NCBI RefSeq assembly: GCF_003610015.1
Contig: NZ_AP018933.1
Coordinates: 2,638,035 to 2,702,034 of the forward strand
Source: Zymobacter palmae
GTDB lineage: Bacteria > Pseudomonadota > Gammaproteobacteria > Pseudomonadales > Halomonadaceae
Direction: 5' to 3'
Length of the DNA: 64,000 nucleotides
Shown here one piece after another: positions 11,636 to 21,200 of the stretch (positions within the stretch are counted from its first letter, which is position 1; every line of letters starts with the position of its first letter). Under the pieces are notes generated by a model, which worked only from the letters and a program-made list of their open reading frames with translations, did not search any database and had not been told where the DNA came from. A program made the translations under genes and the position numbers.

Positions 11636-12607
11636 ATGTCATCCTCCCTGCGCCTGGCCTTTGCCGGCACCCCTGATTTCGCTGCGTCGAGCCTGGCGGC
11701 ACTGCTGGCCAGCCAGCACAACGTCGTCTGCGTATATACCCAGCCTGACCGCCCCGCCGGGCGCGGCCGCAAGCCAACGGCCAGCGCGGTCAAGCAGCTG
11801 GCCGAGCAGCATGGTATCCCTGTTCACCAGCCCGAGCGTCTGAAAACGTCCGACACCTGGCAGCCGCTGATCGATGCCGACATCGACGTACTGGTCGTAG
11901 CCGCTTACGGGCTGATCCTGCCCAAAGCCGTACTCGACATCCCGCGCCTTGGCGCCCTCAACATTCACGCGTCACTGCTGCCTCGCTGGCGTGGTGCGGC
12001 GCCGATCCAGCGAGCGATCGCCGCAGGGGATACCGAAAGCGGTGTCACCATTATGCAGATGGATGAAGGACTGGATACTGGGGACATGCTGCTGGTGCGC
12101 ACTACGCCCATCACCGACCAAACCACCGGCGGCGATCTACACGACACCCTCGCTGTATTGGGTGGAGAAGCCATTGTCGAGGCTCTGGACAGACTGGCCG
12201 AGGGCCGCGATCGCTTACCCGCCACGCCGCAGCCCGAAGAAGGCGTGACCTATGCCTCGAAGCTGAGCAAGGCCGAAGCCGAGCTGGACCTGCGCCAGAA
12301 CGCCCGCACGCTGGCCGCTACAGTACGCGCCTTTGCACCGTGGCCGGTGGCATGGGCACGACTCAACGATGATGTCGTGCGCTTCTGGCACGCACAGGCA
12401 CAGGATGTCGATCACGATGCGGCCCCCGGCACGCTGCTCAACGCGCCGAAAGGTGAACTGCATATTGCCTGCGGCACTGGCGTGCTGTGCGTCACGCGCC
12501 TTCAGCTGCCGGGCGGCAAACCACTGGCCGTGCGCGATGTCATGAACAGCCGCGCCGATCGTTTCCAGCCAGGCTTCTCATTTACTCTGCCAGAGGATGA
12601 TGCGTGA
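11636..12607 (+). CDS. fmt: Methionyl-tRNA formyltransferase
   Basis: Fmt formylates initiator Met-tRNA using 10-formyl-tetrahydrofolate. At 323 residues it has the N-terminal AFAGTPDFAA, the catalytic region LNIHASLLPRWRGAAPIQRAI and DTGDMLL, plus a C-terminal OB-like domain. It follows def by about 80 bases, a gap with a short GC-rich inverted repeat, and its stop overlaps the GTG start of rsmB by four bases (GTGA), indicating translational coupling. Confidence 0.97.
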   Translation: MSSSLRLAFAGTPDFAASSLAALLASQHNVVCVYTQPDRPAGRGRKPTASAVKQLAEQHGIPVHQPERLKTSDTWQPLIDADIDVLVVAAYGLILPKAVLDIPRLGALNIHASLLPRWRGAAPIQRAIAAGDTESGVTIMQMDEGLDTGDMLLVRTTPITDQTTGGDLHDTLAVLGGEAIVEALDRLAEGRDRLPATPQPEEGVTYASKLSKAEAELDLRQNARTLAATVRAFAPWPVAWARLNDDVVRFWHAQAQDVDHDAAPGTLLNAPKGELHIACGTGVLCVTRLQLPGGKPLAVRDVMNSRADRFQPGFSFTLPEDDA

Positions 12608-13944
12608 GCACTCCATTGACCGACCCTCGCGCTCGCGCTGCCAAAGCGCTGGTGCCCCTGCTGATGCGTCAGGGTTCTCTGTCCTCACTGGACGATAGCG
12701 ACCTCGAACCGCGTGACCGCCGTCTGGTGCGCGCACTGTGCTTCGGCGTCTGCCGCACGCTACCGCAGCTGGAAGCGCTGGCCAAGCTGCTGCTGAGCAA
12801 GCCGTTCAAACAGCGCGACTTCGACGTACAGGCCCTGCTGCTGTTGGGTCTCTATCAGTTGCTGTACATGCGCGTTCCCAGCCACGCTGCCGTCGGTGAA
12901 ACCGCTGGTGCGGCACGCCTGCTCGGCAAAGGCTGGGCAACCCGTGTGCTTAACGCCTGCCTGCGCCGTTTCCAGCGCGAACAGGCGACACTGGAAGCAC
13001 GTATCGCGACCCAGCCGGAAGCAGTGACCCTGCATCCAGCATGGCTGCTGAAGGCACTGCGTACGGCATGGCCGGAACAGATTAATGCCATCATTCAAGC
13101 CAACAACACACCAGCCCCAATGACGCTACGCGTCAACCTGTCCCGTATCACACGCGATGACTATCAAGCGCTCTTGCAGGAAGCAGACATCGCCGCTGAG
13201 CCATGCGCGCATTCCCCCGCAGGAATACGTCTGATCGCCCCGGTGGACGTCAATACACTACCGCTGTTCAGCGAGGGCGGTGTCAGCGTTCAGGATGAAG
13301 CCGCCCAGCTGGCCGCACCGCTGCTCTATGCATCGCTGCCGAAGGACGTACCGCTGCGCATTCTCGATGCGTGCAGCGCACCAGGCGGCAAAAGTGCACA
13401 TCTGCTGGAACTGGCGGCAGCCGACAAGCGCCCGCTTGAACTGGTATCGCTCGACAGCGATGCGCAGCGCCTGACCCGCGTGAAAGAAACGCTGGCCCGC
13501 CTCAACGTCACTGCTGAGAACGTCTCTGCTGAGATAGTGCACGCCGATGCCAGCCAACAGGACTGGTGGGATGGTCGCCCGTTCGACGCCATCCTGCTGG
13601 ATGCACCGTGCTCCGGTACGGGCGTTATTCGCCGCCATCCGGATATCAAGCTGCTGCGTACCGCACAGGACATCGTCCAGCTCAGCGCCCTACAGCAGCG
13701 CATCCTGCACACACTGTGGCCCATGCTGGCCCAAGGTGGACACATGCTGTACGCCACCTGCTCGGTTATGCCTGCCGAGAATGCCCAGCAAATCAGTACG
13801 TTCATGGCCGATCAGCCTGATGCCCGAGGCATCGCACTGGACGTTTCCTGGGGGATCGACCGTCAGGGGACCCGCCAGCGTCTGCCGGGCGAAGACGATG
13901 CCGATGGTTTCTTTTATGCCTTGATGACGCGACTGGCTGATTGA
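12604..13944 (+). CDS. rsmB: 16S rRNA m5C967 methyltransferase RsmB
   Basis: SAM-dependent methyltransferase acting on cytosine 967 of 16S rRNA. The 446-residue protein has an N-terminal NusB-like RNA-binding domain, the SAM site DACSAPGGKSAHLLEL, motif IV DAPCSGTGVIRRHPD and motif VI YATCSVMPAENAQQI, whose Cys is the catalytic nucleophile. It starts with GTG overlapping the fmt stop. A terminator follows. In relatives trkA often comes next; here the NRPS locus follows instead. Confidence 0.96.
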   Translation: MSTPLTDPRARAAKALVPLLMRQGSLSSLDDSDLEPRDRRLVRALCFGVCRTLPQLEALAKLLLSKPFKQRDFDVQALLLLGLYQLLYMRVPSHAAVGETAGAARLLGKGWATRVLNACLRRFQREQATLEARIATQPEAVTLHPAWLLKALRTAWPEQINAIIQANNTPAPMTLRVNLSRITRDDYQALLQEADIAAEPCAHSPAGIRLIAPVDVNTLPLFSEGGVSVQDEAAQLAAPLLYASLPKDVPLRILDACSAPGGKSAHLLELAAADKRPLELVSLDSDAQRLTRVKETLARLNVTAENVSAEIVHADASQQDWWDGRPFDAILLDAPCSGTGVIRRHPDIKLLRTAQDIVQLSALQQRILHTLWPMLAQGGHMLYATCSVMPAENAQQISTFMADQPDARGIALDVSWGIDRQGTRQRLPGEDDADGFFYALMTRLAD

Positions 13945-13968
13945 GCCCTTCGTAGTACGTAATGCTAT

Positions 13969-13998
13969 GCCCCGTCTGCCTCTGCAGCGGGGCTTTTT
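13969..13998 (+). terminator. Rho-independent terminator after rsmB
   Basis: GCCCCG pairs with CGGGGC and is followed by TTTTT. The inner loop can extend the stem through CTGC/GCAG pairing. It closes the def-fmt-rsmB unit. Confidence 0.85.
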
Positions 13999-14137
13999 AA
14001 TGCCTGAATTTATGCGCGCGCGTACCACTTTCGGGACCGGATAAGAATTATTTTTTTCTCATATCCCCCTTGTTACTTATACAAAAAAGGTCTTTAAAAA
14101 GACGGTCCGTATCGTCTTAATTTTCGATTAAATATTC

Positions 14138-14143
14138 TACAAT
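14138..14143 (+). promoter_or_regulatory. Possible -10 element for the NRPS locus
   Basis: TACAAT in a markedly AT-rich stretch (about 14040-14150) about 30 bases before the first NRPS start. No clear -35 hexamer at the right distance, so only a candidate. Confidence 0.3.
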
Positions 14144-14171
14144 CGCAGGTGTTACTCATAAGGAACATGAA

Positions 14172-17100
14172 GTGATGCCTGACTACCACCCCACCACCCG
14201 CTCCCAAAAAGAAGTTTTTCTTGCGCTCACACAACTAAAGCATTCTCGTTTCTATAACCTTGTTGACACAACGGTTATCAATGGAGATCTAGACATTGAG
14301 CGTTTCCGCCATGCTATCAACGCTATGTCGGAAGACCTGCCCTCCCTCAGGACGAACGTGCTGTACCATGAGGGCGACATCGTCTACGAACTGCGCCATG
14401 AACGCCTTGAACTCGAATACATCGACCTGAGTAACGACCCGCAGTGCGAGCAGAAGACCCGGCAACTGATAGCGGGCTATTTGGAATACGACTTCGATAT
14501 CAGAAATGAAGTGCTGGCCCGCTTTGTCATTATCAAGCAGCACGAAAACCAGTGGTTATTTGTCGAGTACGGTAGTCATATTATTCTCGACGGCTGGACA
14601 CATGCGTTGATGTATAACCGAGTCGTTAACTCCTACAATGGCGAAGAAAACAGCGTTCCTTATACTATTGATGACCTTATCACCTGCGAGCAGGCTTACG
14701 TCTCAGGCCCTGACTATCAGCGCGACCGCCAGTACTGGCGCGACTACTGCGCACAGCTGCCAGAGCCGCTGAAACTCTCGCACGATGACGCCCCCGTTGG
14801 TCCCCAGCTCCATCTTCACCGCCATCTGGATGCCCGCCTCGTTGAACGGCTGCGTGAGCTCGCCCTGACGCGCAAAGTGAGGATGTCATCGCTGGTCTTG
14901 GCCGCACTGGGCATTTTCCTCAGTAAGATGTCCGGTCAAAGCGCCTTCCGCGTCGGCCTGCCGGTTGCCGCGCGCATCGACAAACCTACGCGCAACGCGC
15001 CTGGCATGATGTCCACCATCCTGCCGTTCGGCTTCTCCATTCCCTCCGACGCCACGCTGGATAACGTGACGCATGACGTCAACCGGACACTGCGCCACCA
15101 CCTAGTGCACCAGCGCTACCATTCCGAAGAGATGATCCGCGATGTGCCTCCTGAAGAACGGGGACACGCGCTGTTCCACACCACACTGAACGTGCTGGCC
15201 TACGAGCAGGATCACTGCTTCGACGGCTGCTCCGTTTCTTTCCGGAATGAATCGAACGGCTATACGGCCAACCTCGCCTTCGAGATATTCGATCGCTCGC
15301 CCGACGGTGCCATCGAATTCGGTATCGCTGCCAACGGCAACCTCTACAACGAACGCCACCTCAACCGCTACTACGAACGCTTCCTGCTTCTGCTGAATCA
15401 CATTCTGGAAGCGCCCGAAAAACCGGTTAAGGACTATTCACTGCTGAGCCATGAAGAGTGGCAGTCGTACGAAGCGCGTGCCGCACGCCCGCTACGCCAC
15501 TTCGATACCTTCAATGCCTATCTTTCACGGCAAGTGCAGACACACCCTGATACCGTGGCCGTGAAAGATGGCGATGACGTCATCACCTATGCAGAACTGG
15601 CTGACCTGTCACAGCGTCTGGCCGGGCAGCTGACACGCCTGGGTATCCAGCACGGAGACATGGTTGGGGTGATGCTGCCGCGCAGTGTTGACTGGGTCGT
15701 CTGCGTTATTGCGCTCTATCACCTCGGGGCGACCTACCTGCCGCTCTACGGCAACCTGCCCGATGATCGTCTGCGCTACATGCTAGAAGACGCCGAAGCA
15801 CGCGTGGTGATCACGACTGATCCGCAGCGCCTGAAGACGCTGGCCGACGACGTTAAATCCCTCTACTTCGAACGTAGCGCGCTCGCTCAGGAAGCGCCCG
15901 TTGCCGCCACGGCGCTGACGCCCGATACCGGCGCTTACATGATCTATACGTCAGGCTCGACCGGTAAGCCCAAAGGGGTTCTGGTACCGCACGAAGGCAT
16001 CGTCGACGAGTTCAATGCCATGCAGCGTGCCTGCGGCATCCAGCCGGGCGACCGCCTGATGCAATGCAGTGCCATGAGCTTCGACGTGTCCTGTTTGGAG
16101 ATCCGTCTGGCACTGCTGTCAGGGGCCGGACTGGTTATCACCGACCAGAGCGTCATCACAGGCGACAGCCAAGCACTGGCCAACTTCATCAAGCGCAATG
16201 AAGTGACCCACCTGTTCATGACGCCTGCGGTGCTGGGCTGCCACTCGGCAGAGGCCATTCCCGCCCACATCACGATGTTCCTGACCGGTGAAGCAACGCC
16301 GAAAGCCCTGCTGGAACGCTTCGCGCACTGCAAGCAACTGATCAACCTTTATGGTCCTTCCGAAGCAACGGTCATCACCATCAACCCGCACTTCAGCGCA
16401 CAGGACATGTCGCTGGGCAACGTCATCGACACCATGCAAATCTACGTGCTTGATGAACAGCGCCAGCTGATGCCGCCGGGCAGCACCGGTGAGCTGTTTG
16501 TGGCCGGTACGGGGCTGGCCAAGGGCTATATCAACAAGCCAGAAATGACACGCGAACGGTTCGTGCCGGACCTGTTCCGCCCCGAAGGTCGCATGTACGC
16601 CACTGGGGACCGCGTTTATCAGGATGATGCCGGACGCCTGTTCTACCTAGGGCGCAAGGACAATCAGATCAAGCTGCGCGGCCAGCGCATTGAGCTGGGC
16701 GAAATCCGCAACGCACTGCTGACCTGCCCGGGCGTCGAAGAAGCCCACGTACTGATCGAAGAGCGCGAAGCGGTCGGTCAGATTCTGGTGGCTTACATTC
16801 GCACCAATACGCCTTGCCCGCAGGAAGCGCTGAAACAGCAGTTGCGCAAGACCCTTCCGGTCTACATGGTACCCAACATCATCCACACGCTGCGCACCCT
16901 GCCGCTGACCCCCAACGGCAAGCTGGACATGCGACGCCTCAGTCAGTACATCGAAGAAGAAACGCAGGACGAAGAAGCGGAAGGCAGCAACGACACCAAC
17001 AGCGCCGAAGCGGTGATCTGCGGCATCTTTGCCTCAGTGCTGCACACTCCTACGCCCGTCCATCCTGATCAGGACTTCTTCATGCTGGGCGGCCACTCGC

Positions 17101-18029
17101 TGCTGGCCTTCAAGGTGATTCATCAGGTTCAGGAAGCGTTCGGTGTCGAACTTAGCGTCGCCGACCTTATGGCGAACCCCACCCCGCGCGGCGTGTTGGC
17201 CCAGCTGTCGAGCGACCACCACTACGACCCGTTGATGCCGGTCCTGCGCCTACGCAGCGGTCAAACCGACCATGTACCAGTCATCTGCATCCACGGTGGC
17301 AGTGGCATTGGCTGGCCCTATGCCGGACTGCTGAAGTACTTCCCCGCCGACTGGCCGGTCTACGCTCTGCAGTCGGAAGCGCTACACGATGCCCACTATT
17401 CGCCCAGCTCCTTCGAAGAGGTGGCCAACGATCACTTGGCGCGCATCCGTAGCCTGCAGCCGCATGGTCCGTATCACCTCATTGGTTGGTCGTTCGGCGG
17501 ACAGATCGCCCACATGGTGGCCACCATGCTGCAACAGCAGGGTGAAACGGTCGACAGCCTGGTGCTGATCGACAGCTACCCAACCAATGCGGCGGCGTTC
17601 ATTCATGACCGTCTGGAAGCGGGTGATCCCGCTATGCGCCATACGGTACGGGAACGACTCGTACGGCTGATCTTCGATGGAGAAGAAGTACCCGTCGAGG
17701 AATGGGATGCCGCCGTCAACAAGCGCTTCAACATCGACGCCGAACGCAGCGGCAATCTGCTGGATTCAATACTGCGCGAACTGACACTGTCGATGGGCCT
17801 GATGAACCTCTTCCGCCCGCAGCACTATCAGGGCGATATGATGTTCATCGAAGCCAAGGAAGACGAACTGCGCGTGGAAGGACTGACCGCCGAAGCATGG
17901 GCACCATACGTCAGCGGCAAAATCAGTGCTTGCAAGGTCGATTTCCTGCATGAAGCACTGATGCAGACCGCGGCGCTAGAATGCTACGCCGACACACTTA
18001 CCGCTTATCTGGCTGCTCGCATGACATAG
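14172..18029 (+). CDS. Nonribosomal peptide synthetase C-A-PCP-TE (first of tandem pair)
   Basis: A 1285-residue single-module synthetase with EntF-like architecture and length. Condensation domain about 1-440 with SHIILDG (catalytic His near 136; the first His of HHxxxDG is Ser). Adenylation domain about 460-950 with YTSGSTGKPKG near 592, NLYGPSEAT, YATGDRV, GRKDNQIKLRGQR and the A10 lysine in NGKLD. Carrier domain with GGHSLL (phosphopantetheine Ser near 976). Type I thioesterase with GWSFGG (Ser near 1107), LIDSYP and His near 1260. Every catalytic residue seen is intact. AAGGA precedes both GTG 14172 and the adjacent ATG 14175. The acyl donor and product are unknown: no loading module, siderophore gene, MbtH, phosphopantetheinyl transferase or transporter is adjacent. 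Confidence 0.93.
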   Translation: MMPDYHPTTRSQKEVFLALTQLKHSRFYNLVDTTVINGDLDIERFRHAINAMSEDLPSLRTNVLYHEGDIVYELRHERLELEYIDLSNDPQCEQKTRQLIAGYLEYDFDIRNEVLARFVIIKQHENQWLFVEYGSHIILDGWTHALMYNRVVNSYNGEENSVPYTIDDLITCEQAYVSGPDYQRDRQYWRDYCAQLPEPLKLSHDDAPVGPQLHLHRHLDARLVERLRELALTRKVRMSSLVLAALGIFLSKMSGQSAFRVGLPVAARIDKPTRNAPGMMSTILPFGFSIPSDATLDNVTHDVNRTLRHHLVHQRYHSEEMIRDVPPEERGHALFHTTLNVLAYEQDHCFDGCSVSFRNESNGYTANLAFEIFDRSPDGAIEFGIAANGNLYNERHLNRYYERFLLLLNHILEAPEKPVKDYSLLSHEEWQSYEARAARPLRHFDTFNAYLSRQVQTHPDTVAVKDGDDVITYAELADLSQRLAGQLTRLGIQHGDMVGVMLPRSVDWVVCVIALYHLGATYLPLYGNLPDDRLRYMLEDAEARVVITTDPQRLKTLADDVKSLYFERSALAQEAPVAATALTPDTGAYMIYTSGSTGKPKGVLVPHEGIVDEFNAMQRACGIQPGDRLMQCSAMSFDVSCLEIRLALLSGAGLVITDQSVITGDSQALANFIKRNEVTHLFMTPAVLGCHSAEAIPAHITMFLTGEATPKALLERFAHCKQLINLYGPSEATVITINPHFSAQDMSLGNVIDTMQIYVLDEQRQLMPPGSTGELFVAGTGLAKGYINKPEMTRERFVPDLFRPEGRMYATGDRVYQDDAGRLFYLGRKDNQIKLRGQRIELGEIRNALLTCPGVEEAHVLIEEREAVGQILVAYIRTNTPCPQEALKQQLRKTLPVYMVPNIIHTLRTLPLTPNGKLDMRRLSQYIEEETQDEEAEGSNDTNSAEAVICGIFASVLHTPTPVHPDQDFFMLGGHSLLAFKVIHQVQEAFGVELSVADLMANPTPRGVLAQLSSDHHYDPLMPVLRLRSGQTDHVPVICIHGGSGIGWPYAGLLKYFPADWPVYALQSEALHDAHYSPSSFEEVANDHLARIRSLQPHGPYHLIGWSFGGQIAHMVATMLQQQGETVDSLVLIDSYPTNAAAFIHDRLEAGDPAMRHTVRERLVRLIFDGEEVPVEEWDAAVNKRFNIDAERSGNLLDSILRELTLSMGLMNLFRPQHYQGDMMFIEAKEDELRVEGLTAEAWAPYVSGKISACKVDFLHEALMQTAALECYADTLTAYLAARMT

Positions 18030-18084
18030 CACGGACCTCGCCTTGCCCTTAAGCGCAGGCCATCAGCACACGATCAACACACAT

Positions 18085-18120
18085 CAGGCCTGATATGTCT
18101 CATGAGACATGTCAGGCCTG
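18085..18120 (+). repeat. Long hairpin between the two NRPS genes
   Basis: An inverted repeat forms a 17-bp stem (core arms AGGCCTGATATGTCTC and GAGACATGTCAGGCCT, with one T-G wobble) closed by a 2-base loop. It lies 55 bases after the first NRPS stop and 100 bases before the second start. No T-run follows, so it resembles an RNA-processing or stability element, or a regulator site, more than a terminator. Confidence 0.6.
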
Positions 18121-18220
18121 CTACGCTTATGCAGATATTAATTATCACCTGATAAAACCTGCTCATAAGCCTTCATGTGAAGTGCTGGTTCTCACCTACG
18201 CCAATGCAAGGACGCATTCC

Positions 18221-21200
18221 ATGCCTCATCGTGTCACGCGCTCGCAGGAAGAAGTTTTTCTCGCACACGCCCAGCTTGCGCGCTCCTCTTTCTACAACCT
18301 CATGGACATCATCACCATCACAGGGTCGCTGGATCCAGCGCGCCTGCACCGTGCCATCACACGAATGATGGGTGAAACCGATACGCTTAATTTCAACTTC
18401 ACCTATCAGAACGGTGGCGTACGGCCAGTACCGCGCACCAACATCTTTCTGTTCGAGGAGTTGGACGTCAGTGCGGAAGACGATCCGATGGCAACCGCCC
18501 AACAGCTAATAGACGGTTTCATCCACGAAGACTTGGATATCCAGCGCGACGTCCTGCTGTATTTCCGGCTAATCAAGGTCGCTGCAGACACATGGATGAT
18601 GGCCGAGTACTGCAACCATATCGCCCTCGACGGCTGGGGCCATTCTCTGATCTACAACCGCATCGTCGAACTGTACAACCATCCGGAAGCCGCTTCCTCT
18701 GCGCCGCTGGGCCAGCAGACCGACCTGAATGCCTGCGAGGCGCGCTACGCTAGCAGCCCCACCTACGAAAAGGACCGTACCTACTGGGCGGACTACTGTG
18801 ACCAGCTGGCCGATCCCCTGCGGCTGTCCTACGATGATCGCCCTGCCAGCGAGCTGCTGCGCTTTCGTGCCCGCCTGAAAGGACCGCTGGAAGAACGCCT
18901 GCGTACACTGGCTGCCGAACGCAAGCTGCGCCTTTCCAGCCTGCTACTGACGATGTTCAGCATCTTTCTCGGCCGCATGTCCGGTCAGCCGCGTTTCACA
19001 GTCGGCATGCCCGTAGCCGCGCGCGTCGATAAGCAGGCCCGCAACATCCCCAGCATGCTGGCCAATATTCTGCCGATGGAAATCGTCACGCAGCCCGACG
19101 ATACGCTGGATGATGTGGCCCGTCACATCAACCGCACCTTGCGCCGCCACCTACTGCACCAGTGCTACCGCTATGAAGACATGGTGCGAGACCGCGCCCG
19201 TCAGGGAGCCTCAGGCGCACTCTTCCACATGACCCTCAACGTCGTGGCCTACGATCAGGACCAGACCTTCGAAGGCTGCACCGTATCGTTCCAGAACGTC
19301 GCTAACGGTCCTGCGGAAGACCTTGGCATCGACGTATTTGATCGCAATCCCGATGGCAGTCTAGAAATTGGTTTCAATGCCAACGGCAGCGTTTATTCCC
19401 CCGAGCTGCTGCAACAGTACTATGACCGATTCCTGCTGATGGCCGAACGTATCACCGCCGCACCAGAGACCCCCATTGGTCAGCTATCGCTACTGACCGA
19501 TCAGGAACTGGCCGCCATCCGTGACCGCGCTCAGCGCCCGCTTCCGCCGTTCGAAAGCATCAATGACCGCTTTGCTGCCGTGTGTGACGCTCATGGCGCA
19601 CGAACCGCCATCGTCGCCGACGGTCGGCAGATCAGCTACGCCACACTGGCCCAGCACGTCAACGCCCTAGCCCACCGGTTGGCCGAGCAGGGTGTCCGTC
19701 AGGGCGACCGCGTAGGTGTCATGATGCCGCGCAGCATTGAGTGGGTCACCAGCCTGCTCGCGCTCTACCATCTGGGCGCGACCTATCTGCCCATCAATCC
19801 GGAACTACCGACTGCCCGCATCCGCTACATGCTGGATAACGCACAGGCACGTCTGGTGATAACCCAGCACCCTGAAGCCGTCCACGATATCGACGCCAGC
19901 ATCGCTGCCTTTACCCTGCCCGATCTCTCAACGCTGCATGAGCATCAGCCCACTGCCGCACTGACACCTGATACCGAGGCCTATCTTATCTACACCTCCG
20001 GTTCAACCGGCCACCCCAAAGGGGTCATGGTTCCTCATCAGGGACTTGTCGATGAATACACCGCCATGCAACAGGCCGCCCAAGTAACGCCCGAAGCCCA
20101 TGTGATGCAGTCCAGCGCGCTCAGCTTCGACGTGTCCTGCCTAGAAGTCCGCCTGGCGCTGCTGTCCGGTGCTACCTTGGTGATCGCTGATACCCCCGTG
20201 ATGGCGGGAAGCAGTACCACCCTGCGTCAATTCATCGACCGCCAGCGCATCTCGCACCTGTTTTTGACCCCGAGCGTGCTGGCCTCTCACACCGCAGATG
20301 CCCTGCCAAACGACATCACTCTGATCCTGACCGGTGAAGCTACCCCACGCGCAACGCTCGAACGCTTCCAGCACTGCCGCCACGTGCTCAACCTCTATGG
20401 TCCATCAGAAGCCACCGTCATCTCGATTAATCCCCGCTTCAGTCCTCAGGACACCTCGCTAGGCCGCACAATCGACAGCATGCGCACCTACGTGCTTGAT
20501 CCTCAGCAGCAGTTGCTACCCCCAGGCACGGTCGGTGAGCTGTATGCGGCTGGCAGTGGCCTTGCTACCGGCTATCTGGGCCAGCCCGATATGACACAGA
20601 AACGCTTCGTTGAAGATCTGTTCTGCCCCCAACAACGCATGTATGCCACTGGCGACCGGGTCTACCAGACACTAGACGGCCGCCTGCTTTACGTGGGCCG
20701 CAAGGATGATCAAATCAAACTGCGAGGTCTGCGCATCGAGCTGGATGAAGTACGCAATGCACTGCTGCAGTATCCCGATGTTGAAGAAGCGCACGTCACC
20801 ATCGAGACTCACCCCGAGCATGGCCAACTGCTGGTCGGCTATGTGCGTGCGAATAGCGCCATTGCTCAGAACGCGCTCAAAGCCAGCCTGCGCCGCACAC
20901 TACCGGGCTACATGGTACCCAGCATGATCCATACACTGGACAGCCTGCCGCTGACGGCCAATGGCAAGCTGGACAAGCGCCGCCTGCGCGACGTACTGGC
21001 CCAGCAACGCATCACGCTGGATACTCAGGCCGACGCCGCCAACGACCAAAAGATCACGGCAACGGAAGCCATGATCTGCGATATCTTCGCGTCTGTGCTG
21101 AAATGCCCGTCTCCCGTTGCACCAGATCAGGATTTCTTCCTGCTTGGCGGCCACTCGCTGCTGGCCTTCCAAGTGCTGCAACAGGTGAAGGCGGCCTTCG

